Positions 27,056 through 38,898 of a stretch of DNA of 51,256 nt are shown here, in pieces. The notes under the pieces were generated by a model. It saw nothing but the letters and a program-made list of their open reading frames with translations. It was not told where the DNA came from and did no database searches. Made by a program: the position numbers and the translations under genes. Numbering within the stretch: position 1 is the first letter of the stretch; every line of letters starts with the position of its first letter. The stretch is from Myxococcales bacterium. Lineage in GTDB: Bacteria; Myxococcota_A; Polyangia; Palsa-1104; JAEUJZ01. The stretch covers positions 1 to 51,256 of the forward strand of contig JAEUKA010000048.1 of the NCBI GenBank assembly GCA_016794465.1, given 5' to 3'.

Positions 27056-27421
27056 GAAGAAATTGTAAGCTGCATTATTAAATCAGTACAACCAATTTTT
27101 TCCAACTCTACCGAGCAGTTGCAGCGTACTGGGCATAACGCTCATGGGTGCCCATGGGCGCCCATGGGCAGCCCAGGGTGGGACTTGGCTGCAAGTTGTC
27201 TGGGCATACCGATCCAGAATTGCTATGCGCCAACAGCCTTCTCAAGGCTCCTAACGCAGAGCAAGGCTGCGACTGCGGCATTCATACGGATGCGACAGAT
27301 TGAAAGTGAGCAGGGTAGTGAAGCGTTTACACAGAAAGCGGAGCACCCAGGCTGCTAACCCAGGAGCCAGGGGCGAAGAGGGGGGGAAATGCGGGGGCAG
27401 GGTGTGCCGGGGGTGGCCGGG
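27056..27421. other. Intergenic region with a perfect 22-bp palindrome
   Basis: No convincing gene is present in these 366 bp. Besides the candidate promoter it holds a perfect 22-bp palindrome at 27149-27170, built of two CCCATGGG cores joined by CGC/GCG. It lies about 45 bp upstream of the candidate -35. It could be an operator for the adaptor/peptidase pair, or a cruciform-forming element. Confidence 0.6.
27077..27105 (-). promoter_or_regulatory. Candidate sigma-70-type promoter of the adaptor/caspase-like pair
   Basis: On the minus strand, TTGGAA (27100-27105) and TTTAAT (27077-27082) are separated by 17 bp in a locally A+T-rich patch. Transcription would begin about 15 nt before the ATG at 27055, giving a nearly leaderless message. 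No Shine-Dalgarno sequence is visible there. Confidence 0.4.
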
Positions 27422-28243
27422 CTAGGCGCGGCGCTTGAGGTGGCCTTTGTTGTCTACTTTGGCGTCGATGCCTAGCTCGTCGATGACGCGCTCGACGCCG
27501 CTCTTGTCGCTGACTGGGAGTCCGGCATCGGCGAGGCCTTCGATGATGCGGATCTTGATCCGGCGGCTCTCCTCGGCCTTGTTCTGGAGCAGTCGGCACA
27601 GCGGCGCGACCACCACGTCGGGCTGCCCCTGGTGCAGCAGCGCCTCGACTGCTTTGAAGCGCACGCCCTCGTCGATGTCTTCGAGGTACTGGATGAGCAG
27701 CTCGGCAATCGCGGGGTCGCGGTGCTCGCCCATAAAGTGGACCAGCTGGGTCTTCTTGCTGGGGTCGCGGACGTAGCTGTTGTCGTTCTGCTCGCACAGC
27801 TTCCGCAGCGTCTCGCGCAGCTCATCGCCCTTGGCGACCTGCTCCAGCACCTTGAGCGCCCAGGCGAGGGTGTCGCTCTCGCGCATGTACCGCCGCAGCT
27901 CCGGCACCACCTTCGTCCCCATCGCGACCAGCTCGTGGTAGACCCACTCTTTCTCTTGCTCGTCCTCGATGGTCTTGTCGTAGACGAAGCTAAATCGCCG
28001 CAAAAGACCCATCACCGCTTCGGCGCCGCCATCGTCGCGGAGCAGCTCTAAGGCGCGGAAACGATCCGGCGACTGCGCGTGCTTGTCGCTCGCACGCTGA
28101 ATCATCTTTTGAAGGCTGCGGGCTTGCCGCCCTTCTTTGCTGAAGTAATTTGCCAGGCCCAAGTCTGTACCTCGTTCCTCTACCAGATAAGGCCGCTGCA
28201 CGGGTCGCGCTAGGGCCGTCGCAACATTTTGTGGATTTGTCAC
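27422..28243 (-). CDS. HEAT-repeat protein
   Basis: This is a 273-residue all-helical protein built of HEAT/armadillo-type repeats. Examples are FRALELLRDDGGAEAVMGLL, the helix pair around RDPAIAELLIQYLEDIDEGV, and RFKAVEALLHQGQPDVVVAP. Such proteins act as interaction scaffolds. No catalytic motif is visible. The start is GTG at 28243 with a weak ribosome-binding site. It lies 29 bp downstream of the double-kinase gene on the same strand, so the two may be cotranscribed, and it could be a partner or substrate of the kinase. The last residues (NKGHLKRRA) are basic. Confidence 0.8.
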   Translation of the reverse strand: MTNPQNVATALARPVQRPYLVEERGTDLGLANYFSKEGRQARSLQKMIQRASDKHAQSPDRFRALELLRDDGGAEAVMGLLRRFSFVYDKTIEDEQEKEWVYHELVAMGTKVVPELRRYMRESDTLAWALKVLEQVAKGDELRETLRKLCEQNDNSYVRDPSKKTQLVHFMGEHRDPAIAELLIQYLEDIDEGVRFKAVEALLHQGQPDVVVAPLCRLLQNKAEESRRIKIRIIEGLADAGLPVSDKSGVERVIDELGIDAKVDNKGHLKRRA

Positions 28244-28272
28244 CGCTCAGGCTCGGGGAAGGGAGCGGCGCG

Positions 28273-31038
<2,766 letters not shown>

Positions 31039-31574
31039 AGTCGTTGCTTCATCCTATCACATCGGGCGCGGTCCCTCTCGACCTGTCAGGCGGCGTATCG
31101 TCGCGAATCTGCGGCGGGTTTTGTCCGACATCCGGCCAGCGTCCGTATTTCGGACCCGCAGCAGCGCGCGAAGGATCGACTCGTCGACGAGAACTTGTGT
31201 CCGACGGGGTGGCACAAGGCGTGCTTTTGCCAGGCCAGCATGGACGCCATGTTGATTGCCAAGCAGCTTCTCTCTTCGCTCGATCGCTTGATTCGTGAGG
31301 TCACCACCGACGCGATCTTGGTCACGGGCCTGTGCCGCGAGCGCGAGCGACTGGTGATGTGTCTTGAGCAGGCGCTCGGCTGTTCACTGGCGGAGCCCAC
31401 TCGCTTGATGTCGCAGCGACGAAAAATGCTGTCAGGTAGCCGTGGCGCGAGGCGAATTCAGCCCCCGCTGAGCCTCCGGCTGCGCTGTTATCGAGCACTT
31501 GCCGCTGGACTGTTGCCCGGTGCTCGCTTTGACGCGCTGCTGCTCCTGTGGCGACGGGCGTCTCGCGCCCAAGC
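31039..31574. other. Intergenic region without a supported gene
   Basis: This 536-bp gap separates the start of the kinase gene from the 3' end of dacB. The right end of a long plus-strand frame (from ATG 31240, starting MDAMLIAKQLLSSLDRLIRE) crosses it, but that frame continues antisense into dacB and has no ribosome-binding site. I do not annotate it. No clear terminator or repeat was seen. Confidence 0.5.
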
Positions 31575-33188
31575 TCACAGCGGCTCTTCGTCAGAAACGC
31601 TGGTGTCTTCGTCGTCCGGTGAATCGGGCACTGGCTGTGCGGGCGAAGGCAGCGTCGGTGTCGGATCGCCACTGCGAATGTACTTAAGCAGCACCTCGAC
31701 GATCTGCGCCTGAAGCTGCCGTACCTGCTGGAGCCGCTTGGGCCGGAACCCTTCGATGAAGATCGTAAAGACCAGGACCCCCGGATGCGAGCCGACATAC
31801 CCCGACAGCACCGACACGCCGTTCAGCGTTCCAGTCTTGCCGCGCACCAGACCGTGACTCGCACCTCGGAAGCGATGGTGGATGGTACCGTCGATACCGC
31901 CGACCGCCAGCGACTGCATGAACTCCGGTCCAAGCTCCAGGTTGTGATAGAGCCGCAGCAGCAGCGTGCCGACATCGATCGGACGAACCCGGTTCTCGTA
32001 AGTCAGCCCCGAGCCATTGACAAGATGCAGTCGCTCCGGCTTGTAGCCGAGCGGAACCAGCCACTCACTGACGGCACGGGCTCCTTTCTCAAGGCTCTGC
32101 GGCAGCCCAAAGCGCACCGCCCCGAGCGTCTTCCACACCACGTCGGCGACAAAGTTGTTGCTGTCTTTGTTCACCACTCGGCAGATCTCCGACAGCGGCT
32201 GCGAGCGATGATCGGCGACCACTTGCAGCGGCCCCGGCGGTGGTGGACCGATGCGCAGCTTGCCGTGGTGACGGATGCCGGTGTCGCGCAGCACAGTCTG
32301 AAGAGTCGTCGCGATCCAGTCTCGGGCGTCCGGGACCCGCTTCTTCACCGAGACGCTGCCGCGCTTGCTACCGATGCGACCTCGTACCTCGACCACCAAG
32401 TGATCGTCTTTGCGATGTGGCGAGACGACGAGCTTGGTCTTTTTCCCTGCAACCGTCTTCACCGAGGCGTGCAGGACAAAATACGGCGACGATGGCTCGA
32501 TGGTGACGTGGGCAGCATGACCGACGCTACCAGCCGTGACCCGCACCCGGTAGGTGTCGCGATGGAGCATCAGAGCCCCGCCACCATGCCCCGCTGTCGG
32601 CGCCGCTCTGGCCAGATCGCTGTCGTCGCGGAACTGACCATCCAGGACGATGTCACCGTCGATCTGCTGAACACCTCGGCGCGCCAGGTCGTGAATCAGA
32701 TCGGCGATGTCTGCGGGTTGCAGCGACGGATCGCCGCTGCCTTGCAAAAACAGATCGCCCTTGATCGTCTCTGCGGTGGGGCGAGTCGCTGTCTCCATCG
32801 GTGCCCACAGCGCGGTCCGGAAGCGAAAGTCGGCGCCCAGTACCGACAGCGCGGCTGCCGTCGTGAAGATCTTGGTATTCGAGGCCGGGTTAAAGGGCGT
32901 CTCGGAGTTGAGAGTAAAGACCTCTTCGCCGCTGCGGGCATCGTGGACGGTCATTCCAACGCGCAGCTTGCGCAGCAGCGGACCGTGCGACAGGTCGTAG
33001 AGCTTCCGGCGCAGCGACTCGGCCCGCGTGACGATACTGCCCCCCGCGAGCGACTCCACCTGAGGCAAGCTGGCCGGCGCTTCGAGACGACTTCGCGCAA
33101 TCGCCAGCGACGGTACTGCCAGGCCGCAGAGCAGCGGCATCGAAACCGAAGCTGCCCAGAGCAGTTGTCGTCGCAGCGCTATCGACAT
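31575..33188 (-). CDS. dacB: D-alanyl-D-alanine carboxypeptidase/endopeptidase (PBP4, peptidase S13)
   Basis: This is a 537-residue exported low-molecular-weight penicillin-binding protein that trims or cleaves peptidoglycan peptides in the periplasm. The signal peptide is RRQLLWAASVSMPLLCGLAV. The catalytic SxxK is Ser103-Asn-Thr-Lys106 (FNPASNTKIFTT). The second motif is SNN (NKDSNNFVADVVWK) and the third is KTG (VRGKTGTLNGVSVLSGYV). The large S13 insertion between SxxK and SxN is present. The C-terminal tail is Pro/Asp/Glu-rich (PDSPDDEDTSVSDEE) and not conserved. It is preceded by a 161-residue gene 5 bp upstream, so the two are likely cotranscribed. Confidence 0.94.
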   Translation of the reverse strand: MSIALRRQLLWAASVSMPLLCGLAVPSLAIARSRLEAPASLPQVESLAGGSIVTRAESLRRKLYDLSHGPLLRKLRVGMTVHDARSGEEVFTLNSETPFNPASNTKIFTTAAALSVLGADFRFRTALWAPMETATRPTAETIKGDLFLQGSGDPSLQPADIADLIHDLARRGVQQIDGDIVLDGQFRDDSDLARAAPTAGHGGGALMLHRDTYRVRVTAGSVGHAAHVTIEPSSPYFVLHASVKTVAGKKTKLVVSPHRKDDHLVVEVRGRIGSKRGSVSVKKRVPDARDWIATTLQTVLRDTGIRHHGKLRIGPPPPGPLQVVADHRSQPLSEICRVVNKDSNNFVADVVWKTLGAVRFGLPQSLEKGARAVSEWLVPLGYKPERLHLVNGSGLTYENRVRPIDVGTLLLRLYHNLELGPEFMQSLAVGGIDGTIHHRFRGASHGLVRGKTGTLNGVSVLSGYVGSHPGVLVFTIFIEGFRPKRLQQVRQLQAQIVEVLLKYIRSGDPTPTLPSPAQPVPDSPDDEDTSVSDEEPL

Positions 33189-33193
33189 CGCTC

Positions 33194-33679
33194 CTATCCC
33201 GCCAGTTGTCGCTCTAGCTCCAGGGCCGAGAACTTGTTCGTCTCGTTACTGAAGTCCAAGAACAAAAGGTACGCCGCTACCTCTCGGTGGTCAAAGGTCG
33301 GGTGCGCGAGGAGCAGCTTCGCCGCCGCAGTCAGCTTCTCGTCGGGCACATCCTTCATGAAGTCGGCGTCGGTCAGACCCTTCTGGTGGGCCACTCCGAC
33401 AGCATCGAGGAAGGCGATCAGCAGATCGCTCTTGGTCTGCCGCAGCCACTCGAACATCATCACTTTGCACGACGACTTACCGGCCAACACCGTCGACCAC
33501 AAGCGCTTGGCCCACTCTTCGTTGCGCTTCTTGAGACTGGTCTGGTTGGCCTGCCTCGTCGCTGGTAGACCGACTTCCATCAAGCTTGCCTTCATCGCGG
33601 CGCTGCTGAGCGCCAGAAACATCTCTTTGAACTTGGCCTCGCCAAGACGCTTGCAGATTTCGTGGGGTGCTAGGCTCAC
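33194..33679 (-). CDS. Hypothetical protein upstream of dacB
   Basis: This is a 161-residue soluble, mainly helical protein I do not recognise. The GTG start at 33679 (VSLAPHEICKRLG) is fixed by GAGGAG 6 nt upstream. A longer in-frame reading to 33949 has atypical Arg/His-rich composition and overlaps the SUMF1-domain gene antisense. Visible features are a basic central helix (TSLKKRNEEWAKRLWSTVLA) and a repeated helical pattern (DEKLTAAAKLLLAHPTFDHR). The stop lies 5 bp before the dacB start. No signal peptide or metal motif. Confidence 0.75.
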   Translation of the reverse strand: MSLAPHEICKRLGEAKFKEMFLALSSAAMKASLMEVGLPATRQANQTSLKKRNEEWAKRLWSTVLAGKSSCKVMMFEWLRQTKSDLLIAFLDAVGVAHQKGLTDADFMKDVPDEKLTAAAKLLLAHPTFDHREVAAYLLFLDFSNETNKFSALELERQLAG

Positions 33680-33818
33680 GGGGATCTCCTCTAGTGGCTG
33701 CGCGGTTCCGATGGTTTGCCCGACGGCGAAGGAAACGACAGCACGGGAGTTTATCGCCGCATATCCGCTCGTCGTCAAGATGGGCCGGAACGGGTGGTGT
33801 CTGGCCAGACCGAGTCGC

Positions 33819-34601
33819 TTATGGCGCTCGCTTGTCGCTCGATGCACTGTCCTTGGCGCAGCGAAAGCCAATGTCCGCGTCGCGATAGTCGAGTGGCAGG
33901 GCCAAGCGATCGGCAGCGCGTGGCAGTCCAAAGATCGAACAACAGCCACCGCCTCTCAGGACCCGCAGCTTGTCGGTGGGACTGCCTCTGACGACCCCGG
34001 CTTCGGCTCTGCGATAAGCATCGGCGCGATAGGTGTCGGTCGTCCACTCCCAGACGTTGCCAGCCATGTCGAGCAGTCCGTACGGCGAGGCGCCATTCGG
34101 ATAGGAACCCACGGCCACTGGCTTCCCGGGCGCACCTTCTTCGGCACAGCGACCATCCATTGCAAAGTTGCCAAAGTTGCCGCGCTGGCACGCAAACTCG
34201 TTGCCCCAGGGATAGCGTCGGCCATCGCTGCCTCGGGCGGCCTTTTCCCACTCCGACTCGCTCGGCAGTCGCTTGCCCTGCCACTGACAGTAGGCCGTTG
34301 CTTCTTGCCAGCTAACCCCCGTCACCGGCAGCTTGGCGTCGAGCTTTTCCGTCCGCTGCGGCAGTGCTGGGCAGGCCTTGCTTTGGACGCACTCGGTGTA
34401 GTCGCCCACGGTCACTTCAGTCCGGTCGATCGAAAACGCTGCCACGGTGACGCGCTGGACCGGTTTTTCATCCGGGTCACCGGCCTCGTCGCCGCGTACA
34501 AACGGACCAGCCGGGATTGTCACCATGTTTCCAGTCGGAAGCAGCGCTCCGAGCACACCCAGTCCCACGCGGATTCCCCAACCATGAAGCCACAGCATCA
34601 T
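33819..34601 (-). CDS. Exported SUMF1 (formylglycine-generating-enzyme-like) domain protein
   Basis: This is a 260-residue protein with a short N-terminal hydrophobic segment (WGIRVGLGVLGALLPTG) and a SUMF1 domain. Motifs are MVTIPAGPFVRGDEAGDPDE, EVTVGDYTECV, GVSWQEATAYCQWQGKRLPS, ESEWEKAARG, YGLLDMAGNVWEWT and a final IGFRCAK. In true FGE two cysteines near the C-terminus bind copper. Here GGGCCSIFGLP keeps cysteines at the first site but has none at the second, so oxidase activity is doubtful. Many bacterial SUMF1 proteins are ligand-binding or structural. It is divergent from radC, with 59 bp between the starts. Confidence 0.85.
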   Translation of the reverse strand: MMLWLHGWGIRVGLGVLGALLPTGNMVTIPAGPFVRGDEAGDPDEKPVQRVTVAAFSIDRTEVTVGDYTECVQSKACPALPQRTEKLDAKLPVTGVSWQEATAYCQWQGKRLPSESEWEKAARGSDGRRYPWGNEFACQRGNFGNFAMDGRCAEEGAPGKPVAVGSYPNGASPYGLLDMAGNVWEWTTDTYRADAYRRAEAGVVRGSPTDKLRVLRGGGCCSIFGLPRAADRLALPLDYRDADIGFRCAKDSASSDKRAP

Positions 34602-34660
34602 GTCGCCTGTGTTACCGCGCCGCTGCAGTGGCGCCAACACCTTTCCTGGTCGGCTTCGTC

Positions 34661-35398
34661 ATGAGCCGCACGGAGTTTCTGCTGCGACCCGATTCAGATC
34701 GTCCCCGAGAGCGGCTGATGTTTCTTGGGCCGGAACAGCTGAGCGATGAGGAGCTGCTGGCGCTGGTGCTCGGCTCGGGGGCGGCGACGCCACTGGCTCG
34801 GCGACTGCTCGATGTCAGCGGTGGGCCCCAGGGCTTGCGACGAGCTGGACAAAAGGCGCTGTGTGCGCTCTCGGGGGTGGGTCCGGCCAAGGCCTGTCAG
34901 ATTAAGGCGGCGCTCGAGCTGGGGCGACGGGCACTTGCGCCGGAGCCGCTCCTCGGTAGGCATATTCGTGCGCCAGCGGACATTGCCTCGGTGTTGAGCG
35001 TAGAGCTGGGTCTTTTGGAGCAGGAGGCGGTGCATGTCTTTGGGCTCGATGCCCGCCATCGCATTCGTCATCGTCACGTTGCCGCCGTGGGGCAGGTCGA
35101 TCGGGTGGTGGTCAGCCTGTCCGACGTGTTCCGACCGCTGGTGCGCGAAGGCATGGCGGCGGTCATCGTCGCCCACAACCATCCAAGCGGCGAGCTGAGT
35201 CCGAGCGAAGCCGATGAGCACCTGACGCTGCAGCTGGCTCAGACGGCCACCATGCTGAGCATTCCGCTGCTCGATCATGTGATCGTTTCGAGAACGGGCT
35301 ACTACAGCTTTGCTGACCACGGACTGCTTAGCTCGCCCCTGGCTCTGCCGAGCGGTAAATGCTCCCTCGTTTCCGATGCTGAGCGCCCATGTCCCTAA
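34661..35398 (+). CDS. radC: RadC/JAB-domain protein
   Basis: This is a 245-residue protein. An N-terminal helix-hairpin-helix region (SDEELLALVLGSG, LCALSGVGPAKACQIKAALE) is followed by the MPN/JAMM domain. The metal-binding signature HNHPSGELSPSEAD is intact. RadC was once linked to recombination repair, but its true role is unsettled, and JAMM proteases or nucleases are related. Start ATG at 34661 (MSRTEFLLRP). The 3' end overlaps the uridine kinase gene by 10 bp, suggesting coupled expression. The last 20 residues extend past the usual RadC end. Confidence 0.92.
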   Translation: MSRTEFLLRPDSDRPRERLMFLGPEQLSDEELLALVLGSGAATPLARRLLDVSGGPQGLRRAGQKALCALSGVGPAKACQIKAALELGRRALAPEPLLGRHIRAPADIASVLSVELGLLEQEAVHVFGLDARHRIRHRHVAAVGQVDRVVVSLSDVFRPLVREGMAAVIVAHNHPSGELSPSEADEHLTLQLAQTATMLSIPLLDHVIVSRTGYYSFADHGLLSSPLALPSGKCSLVSDAERPCP

Positions 35399-36117
35399 AA
35401 CCATCGCTTGAAATGATGGCCGGCTTGCGCATAACGTGCGCCCTCGTGAACCCCCTGGTCATCGGTGTTGCGGGTGGCACCGGCTCTGGCAAGTCCACCG
35501 TAGCCGCCAAGATTGTCGAGGGCCTTCCCGCCGGAAGTGTCGTGATCCTCGATCATGACAGCTATTACCGTGATCGCTCGGACCTCAATCCAGCGATGGC
35601 GGAGCAGCTGAACTACGATCATCCCGACTCGCTGGAGACGGACTTGCTGGTGCAGCAGCTGCGTCGGCTCAAGCAAGGCCAGGCGATCGACATGCCGCAG
35701 TACGACTTTAAGACTCACTCGCGGCTGGCGACCAGGCGGCGGGTGGAGTCGGCTCCGGTGATTGTCGTCGAAGGAATCTTGCTGTACGTCGAGCCGGACC
35801 TGCGGGCACTGCTCGATATCAAGCTGTTCGTGGACACCGACGCTGACATTCGGATCTTGCGGCGCATTCGTCGCGATCTTGAGCAGCGGGGACGGACCTT
35901 CCAGTCGATTCGCGAGCAGTACTACAAGACCGTGCGGCCGATGCACCTACAGTTCGTCGAGCCCTCGAAGCGCTGGGCGGACATCATCATTCCCGAGGGA
36001 GGTGAGAACCGGGTGGCGCTCGACTTGGTGATCGGTCGGATGCGGCACTATCTGTCGGATTCGTTGCGGGCTCCGGTCGGTGGGGAAGACAGCGAGAGTC
36101 GCGTCGCTCACTGCTGA
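35389..36117 (+). CDS. udk: Uridine kinase
   Basis: This is a 242-residue nucleoside kinase that phosphorylates uridine and cytidine in pyrimidine salvage. The P-loop GGTGSGKST is near residues 29-37. HDSYYRD, NYDHPDS, the YDFKTHSRL stretch and the RRIRRDLEQRGR lid are family-typical, and the VEPSKRWADIIIPEGG region is intact. The ATG at 35389 lies inside the last codons of radC. A GTG at 35446, directly before NPLVIGVAGG, would give a protein closer to the family length. The C-terminal 15 residues are unrelated to Udk. Confidence 0.93.
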   Translation: MSLKPSLEMMAGLRITCALVNPLVIGVAGGTGSGKSTVAAKIVEGLPAGSVVILDHDSYYRDRSDLNPAMAEQLNYDHPDSLETDLLVQQLRRLKQGQAIDMPQYDFKTHSRLATRRRVESAPVIVVEGILLYVEPDLRALLDIKLFVDTDADIRILRRIRRDLEQRGRTFQSIREQYYKTVRPMHLQFVEPSKRWADIIIPEGGENRVALDLVIGRMRHYLSDSLRAPVGGEDSESRVAHC

Positions 36118-36132
36118 CCGTGCGGCAGGCGG

Positions 36133-36861
36133 CTACGAATAGTGGGCCAGCAGCGGTGCACGGAGCGGATGTGAGGTGGCGGCTGTGGCGCGGCGTAGCT
36201 CGGCGCGATCGAGTGCCACCCGATGAAGGGTGACGGCGACTTGGCCGGCCTTGGCTTCGACGACGGCATACTCGGCATGCGGAAGAACGATGGGCGCTTG
36301 TCCGAAGGCAAACTCCCGGAACGGCATTCCGACGCTCCCGGGGTTGACCAGCAGGGTGCCACGGTGCTGCCGCAGCATCTGTAGGTGAGTATGTCCGCCT
36401 GCCATCACCGTCGAGCGCTGCTCCCCCAGCATCACCTCTAGCTCCTCGGTCGGCGTGGTCGAGAGCAGGTTTTCCATGTGCGAGCGCGGCGAGCCGTGAA
36501 ACAGCATCAGCAGCGTCTGCGGGTCTAGCTGGATGTCGAGCGTCGTCCGAAAGGTGCGGATGTAGTCCAGCTCTTGCTCGGACAGCTGGTCGCGGCACCA
36601 GTCGACGGCACTCTTGACGATCGGCGCCTCGGTGTAGCTATCGATGAGGCCGCGATCGAGCAGAAACTCGTCGTGGTTGCCGAGGATGCACGGACAGCGC
36701 TCCGCTTGGAGCAGCTGCAGCACCTCACGCGGATGCGGACCGAGCGTCGCGACATCTCCCAGGCAGATCGTGAGGTCGACGCCGACCGATTGGATGTGGC
36801 GGAAGACCGCCCGCAGCGCCACCTCGTTGGCATGGAGATCGGAGATCAGGGCGACTCGCAC
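36133..36861 (-). CDS. Calcineurin-like metallophosphoesterase
   Basis: This is a 242-residue cytoplasmic phosphoesterase of the YfcE/MJ0936-like group. Di-metal motifs are all present: DLH (ISDLHANEVAL), GD (CLGDVATLGP), GNHD (CILGNHDEF), H (LLMLFHGSP) and GHTH (VMAGGHTHLQM). NPGSVGMPF, typical of this group, follows. The substrate cannot be read from sequence; phosphodiesters or cyclic nucleotides are usual. It converges on udk, with 15 bp between the stops, and is followed downstream only by udk on the other strand. Confidence 0.92.
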   Translation of the reverse strand: MRVALISDLHANEVALRAVFRHIQSVGVDLTICLGDVATLGPHPREVLQLLQAERCPCILGNHDEFLLDRGLIDSYTEAPIVKSAVDWCRDQLSEQELDYIRTFRTTLDIQLDPQTLLMLFHGSPRSHMENLLSTTPTEELEVMLGEQRSTVMAGGHTHLQMLRQHRGTLLVNPGSVGMPFREFAFGQAPIVLPHAEYAVVEAKAGQVAVTLHRVALDRAELRRATAATSHPLRAPLLAHYS

Positions 36862-36876
36862 GGGTGACTCCTTGGG

Positions 36877-38796
36877 TTAGGTACGTGGCTGCTGGATGAG
36901 AGGGCGGGGCGCTCCAGGGGTGCGCAGGTCCGCCGCTTTCGTCGCGGTTTTTTCGGAGCTGAGGATCGCATCGGCCAGCTGGGCGGCGCTGACCAGCATC
37001 TCCGGCGTACAGGTTCGGGGCGAATAGTAGGCGTTCTCGACCAGCGTCGTCAGCTCGATGAGCCGCCTTTGACTCTGCTCCGCCAGCGCACTCGACGGAC
37101 CCGGGGGGAAGTGCTCGGCCAGCTCTCGCGGCGTCTTGGTCGTCACCGACTCACCCAGAATGCCCTCCGCCACCCGTCGCCACTCAGCCAAGAGGCGCGC
37201 CCGCAGCGGCTCCAGTCGAATCGCCACCTGACGGTATTCCCCCCGATGCGGCAGCGTCGCAAAAAACTGCTGCGACAGATAACCCGGCGCGGCGATGCGC
37301 AGCTGATAGCGTCCGGCGGCCAGGCTCGGGGTGGCAAACGCTCCGCTTGGACCGGTGCCGAGCGTGTGCAGAGGCTGCTCGCTGCCGTCCGCCACCACCG
37401 AGATCGTCGCGGCCACCGGCACCCCAAACGCCGAGTCGCTGACCTGACCATCGATCACGTTTTCGACCGCCCGGCGCAGGGTTGACAGCCGTCGCTGCTG
37501 AGTCAGTCGCACCCCCGGCTCTCCCAGGTGCAGCTCCAGCGACGAGTGCGACGAGATCGACGACTGCGAGGCGCTCGCGTTGACCGTCGGCTCGACCGGC
37601 TTCACTTGGCGCGCCTTCCAGTCCTGCCACAGCACCCGCAGCCACTGCACCAGCCGCCGACCGAGCACATACCCGAGCCACAGCGCCCCCGTCACCCCCA
37701 GCGGCAGCAGAAAGTACAGCACCGAGATCGGCTCCGGCGGCAGCACCAGCAGCGCCAGCTCCGGCGAGCGACCCGGCAGGATATGACCGCGACGCGGAAA
37801 GACCTGCGCCGACAGCAGCGCCGCCCCCGTTGGCAGCAGCAGCTTCGGAACGGTGATCTCAAACCGACCTAGGTTGTCGGTCAGGGCATGCCCAAGACTC
37901 CGCTTCCCGCTCGGCTCACTCGGCTGGCTCGTCTCGTCACTCAGCGCCTCCAGCTCGAGCAGCTCCCCCGACAGCGGCCCTTCTTCGTCCCGCACCAACC
38001 CGATCACCGTCAGCCGACTGCCCTGCGCAACCTCAGGCCCGACCCCGAGCGCTTGCAGCGTCACCGTCGCCTGGCTCACCAGCAGCAGCTCTTGCCGCAC
38101 TTCCACCGGCGCATACAGTCGAGTCCCGGTAAACTGCGCCAAAAGCTCCAGCTTGTCGCCCGACTTGCCGAGTTGCTTGGCCGGCAGCCTCAGCTCTCCA
38201 TAGCCTTGACGCAGCTTCAGCCGCTCGCGCCGCCGACCGAGCCCAAGCTCCACTTCGCCCTCGAACGGCTGGCCCTCGCTGGTCAGGGTCAGCCGCAGCG
38301 GTAGCTCGTCCGACAGCGCAATCCGAGCCGGTGCCTGCACTCGCAGCTGCGTCGCCTGCCGACCGACATCCATCGCAAAGATCCCCAGCGCCGAGTCGCG
38401 CAGCTCATCGCCTTTGAAGGTCGCCGTCACCGTATACGCCGCTGGAGGCACTCCGTCGCGCTCGAACGTCACCAGCCCATCGTCGCCGGTCCGCTTGTCA
38501 GCCAGGTACAGCGTGCCCTCGCTGCTCCGCAGCTGAACCGTCACCAGTCGATCGACAAAGGCGCGGTCGTCACTCCCCGGCGCATCCGTCGCCACCCCGT
38601 CCGACAGCTGGAGCTGGAGCGTCACCCGAAACGTGCTCTTGCCATCGGGCCGGCGACTGACATCGCGCAGCCGCAGCTGGCTCTTCCCCCGGACCTTCAG
38701 CACGATCGCGTCGTCTGCCGCCGCCGCTCGCTGCGGCCAACTGAGCGGCAGCAAGACGATCGCGAGTCGCAAGACCCATCGTGCCAGGCGAGGCAT
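36877..38796 (-). CDS. Large exported membrane protein with Ig-like and carboxypeptidase-regulatory-like domains
   Basis: This is a 639-residue protein. A signal peptide (RLARWVLRLAIVLLPLSW, cleavage near RAAAA) is followed by about 330 residues of beta-sandwich domains (LADKRTGDDGLVTFERDGVP is a typical Big/CarboxypepD-like turn). One membrane helix follows (ISVLYFLLPLGVTGALWLGY), then a cytoplasmic part with another regulatory-like sandwich (GAFATPSLAAGRYQLRIAAP) and a helical C-terminus. No catalytic motif. I do not recognise a named family beyond these folds. The ATG at 38796 gives the best signal peptide. Probable envelope function, partner unknown. It lies 15 bp upstream of the phosphoesterase gene on the same strand. 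Confidence 0.78.
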   Translation of the reverse strand: MPRLARWVLRLAIVLLPLSWPQRAAAADDAIVLKVRGKSQLRLRDVSRRPDGKSTFRVTLQLQLSDGVATDAPGSDDRAFVDRLVTVQLRSSEGTLYLADKRTGDDGLVTFERDGVPPAAYTVTATFKGDELRDSALGIFAMDVGRQATQLRVQAPARIALSDELPLRLTLTSEGQPFEGEVELGLGRRRERLKLRQGYGELRLPAKQLGKSGDKLELLAQFTGTRLYAPVEVRQELLLVSQATVTLQALGVGPEVAQGSRLTVIGLVRDEEGPLSGELLELEALSDETSQPSEPSGKRSLGHALTDNLGRFEITVPKLLLPTGAALLSAQVFPRRGHILPGRSPELALLVLPPEPISVLYFLLPLGVTGALWLGYVLGRRLVQWLRVLWQDWKARQVKPVEPTVNASASQSSISSHSSLELHLGEPGVRLTQQRRLSTLRRAVENVIDGQVSDSAFGVPVAATISVVADGSEQPLHTLGTGPSGAFATPSLAAGRYQLRIAAPGYLSQQFFATLPHRGEYRQVAIRLEPLRARLLAEWRRVAEGILGESVTTKTPRELAEHFPPGPSSALAEQSQRRLIELTTLVENAYYSPRTCTPEMLVSAAQLADAILSSEKTATKAADLRTPGAPRPLIQQPRT

Positions 38797-38898
38797 AGTT
38801 CCCAGTATACGCAACCACTGTCCGCGCGTCGCTGGACATGCCGGCCACCCCTTCCGCTACAGTGCCACCTTCTGACCCTGCTACAGTTTTGCTTCTAG

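Noticed and set aside
31240..31713. Possible 157-residue plus-strand protein starting MDAMLIAKQLL
   Set aside because: The first 50 residues look protein-like, but there is no Shine-Dalgarno sequence, the rest is low complexity, and it runs antisense into the end of dacB.
33819..34601. Active sulfatase-maturing formylglycine-generating enzyme
   Set aside because: The second copper-binding cysteine position is not conserved and no sulfatase gene is in the window.
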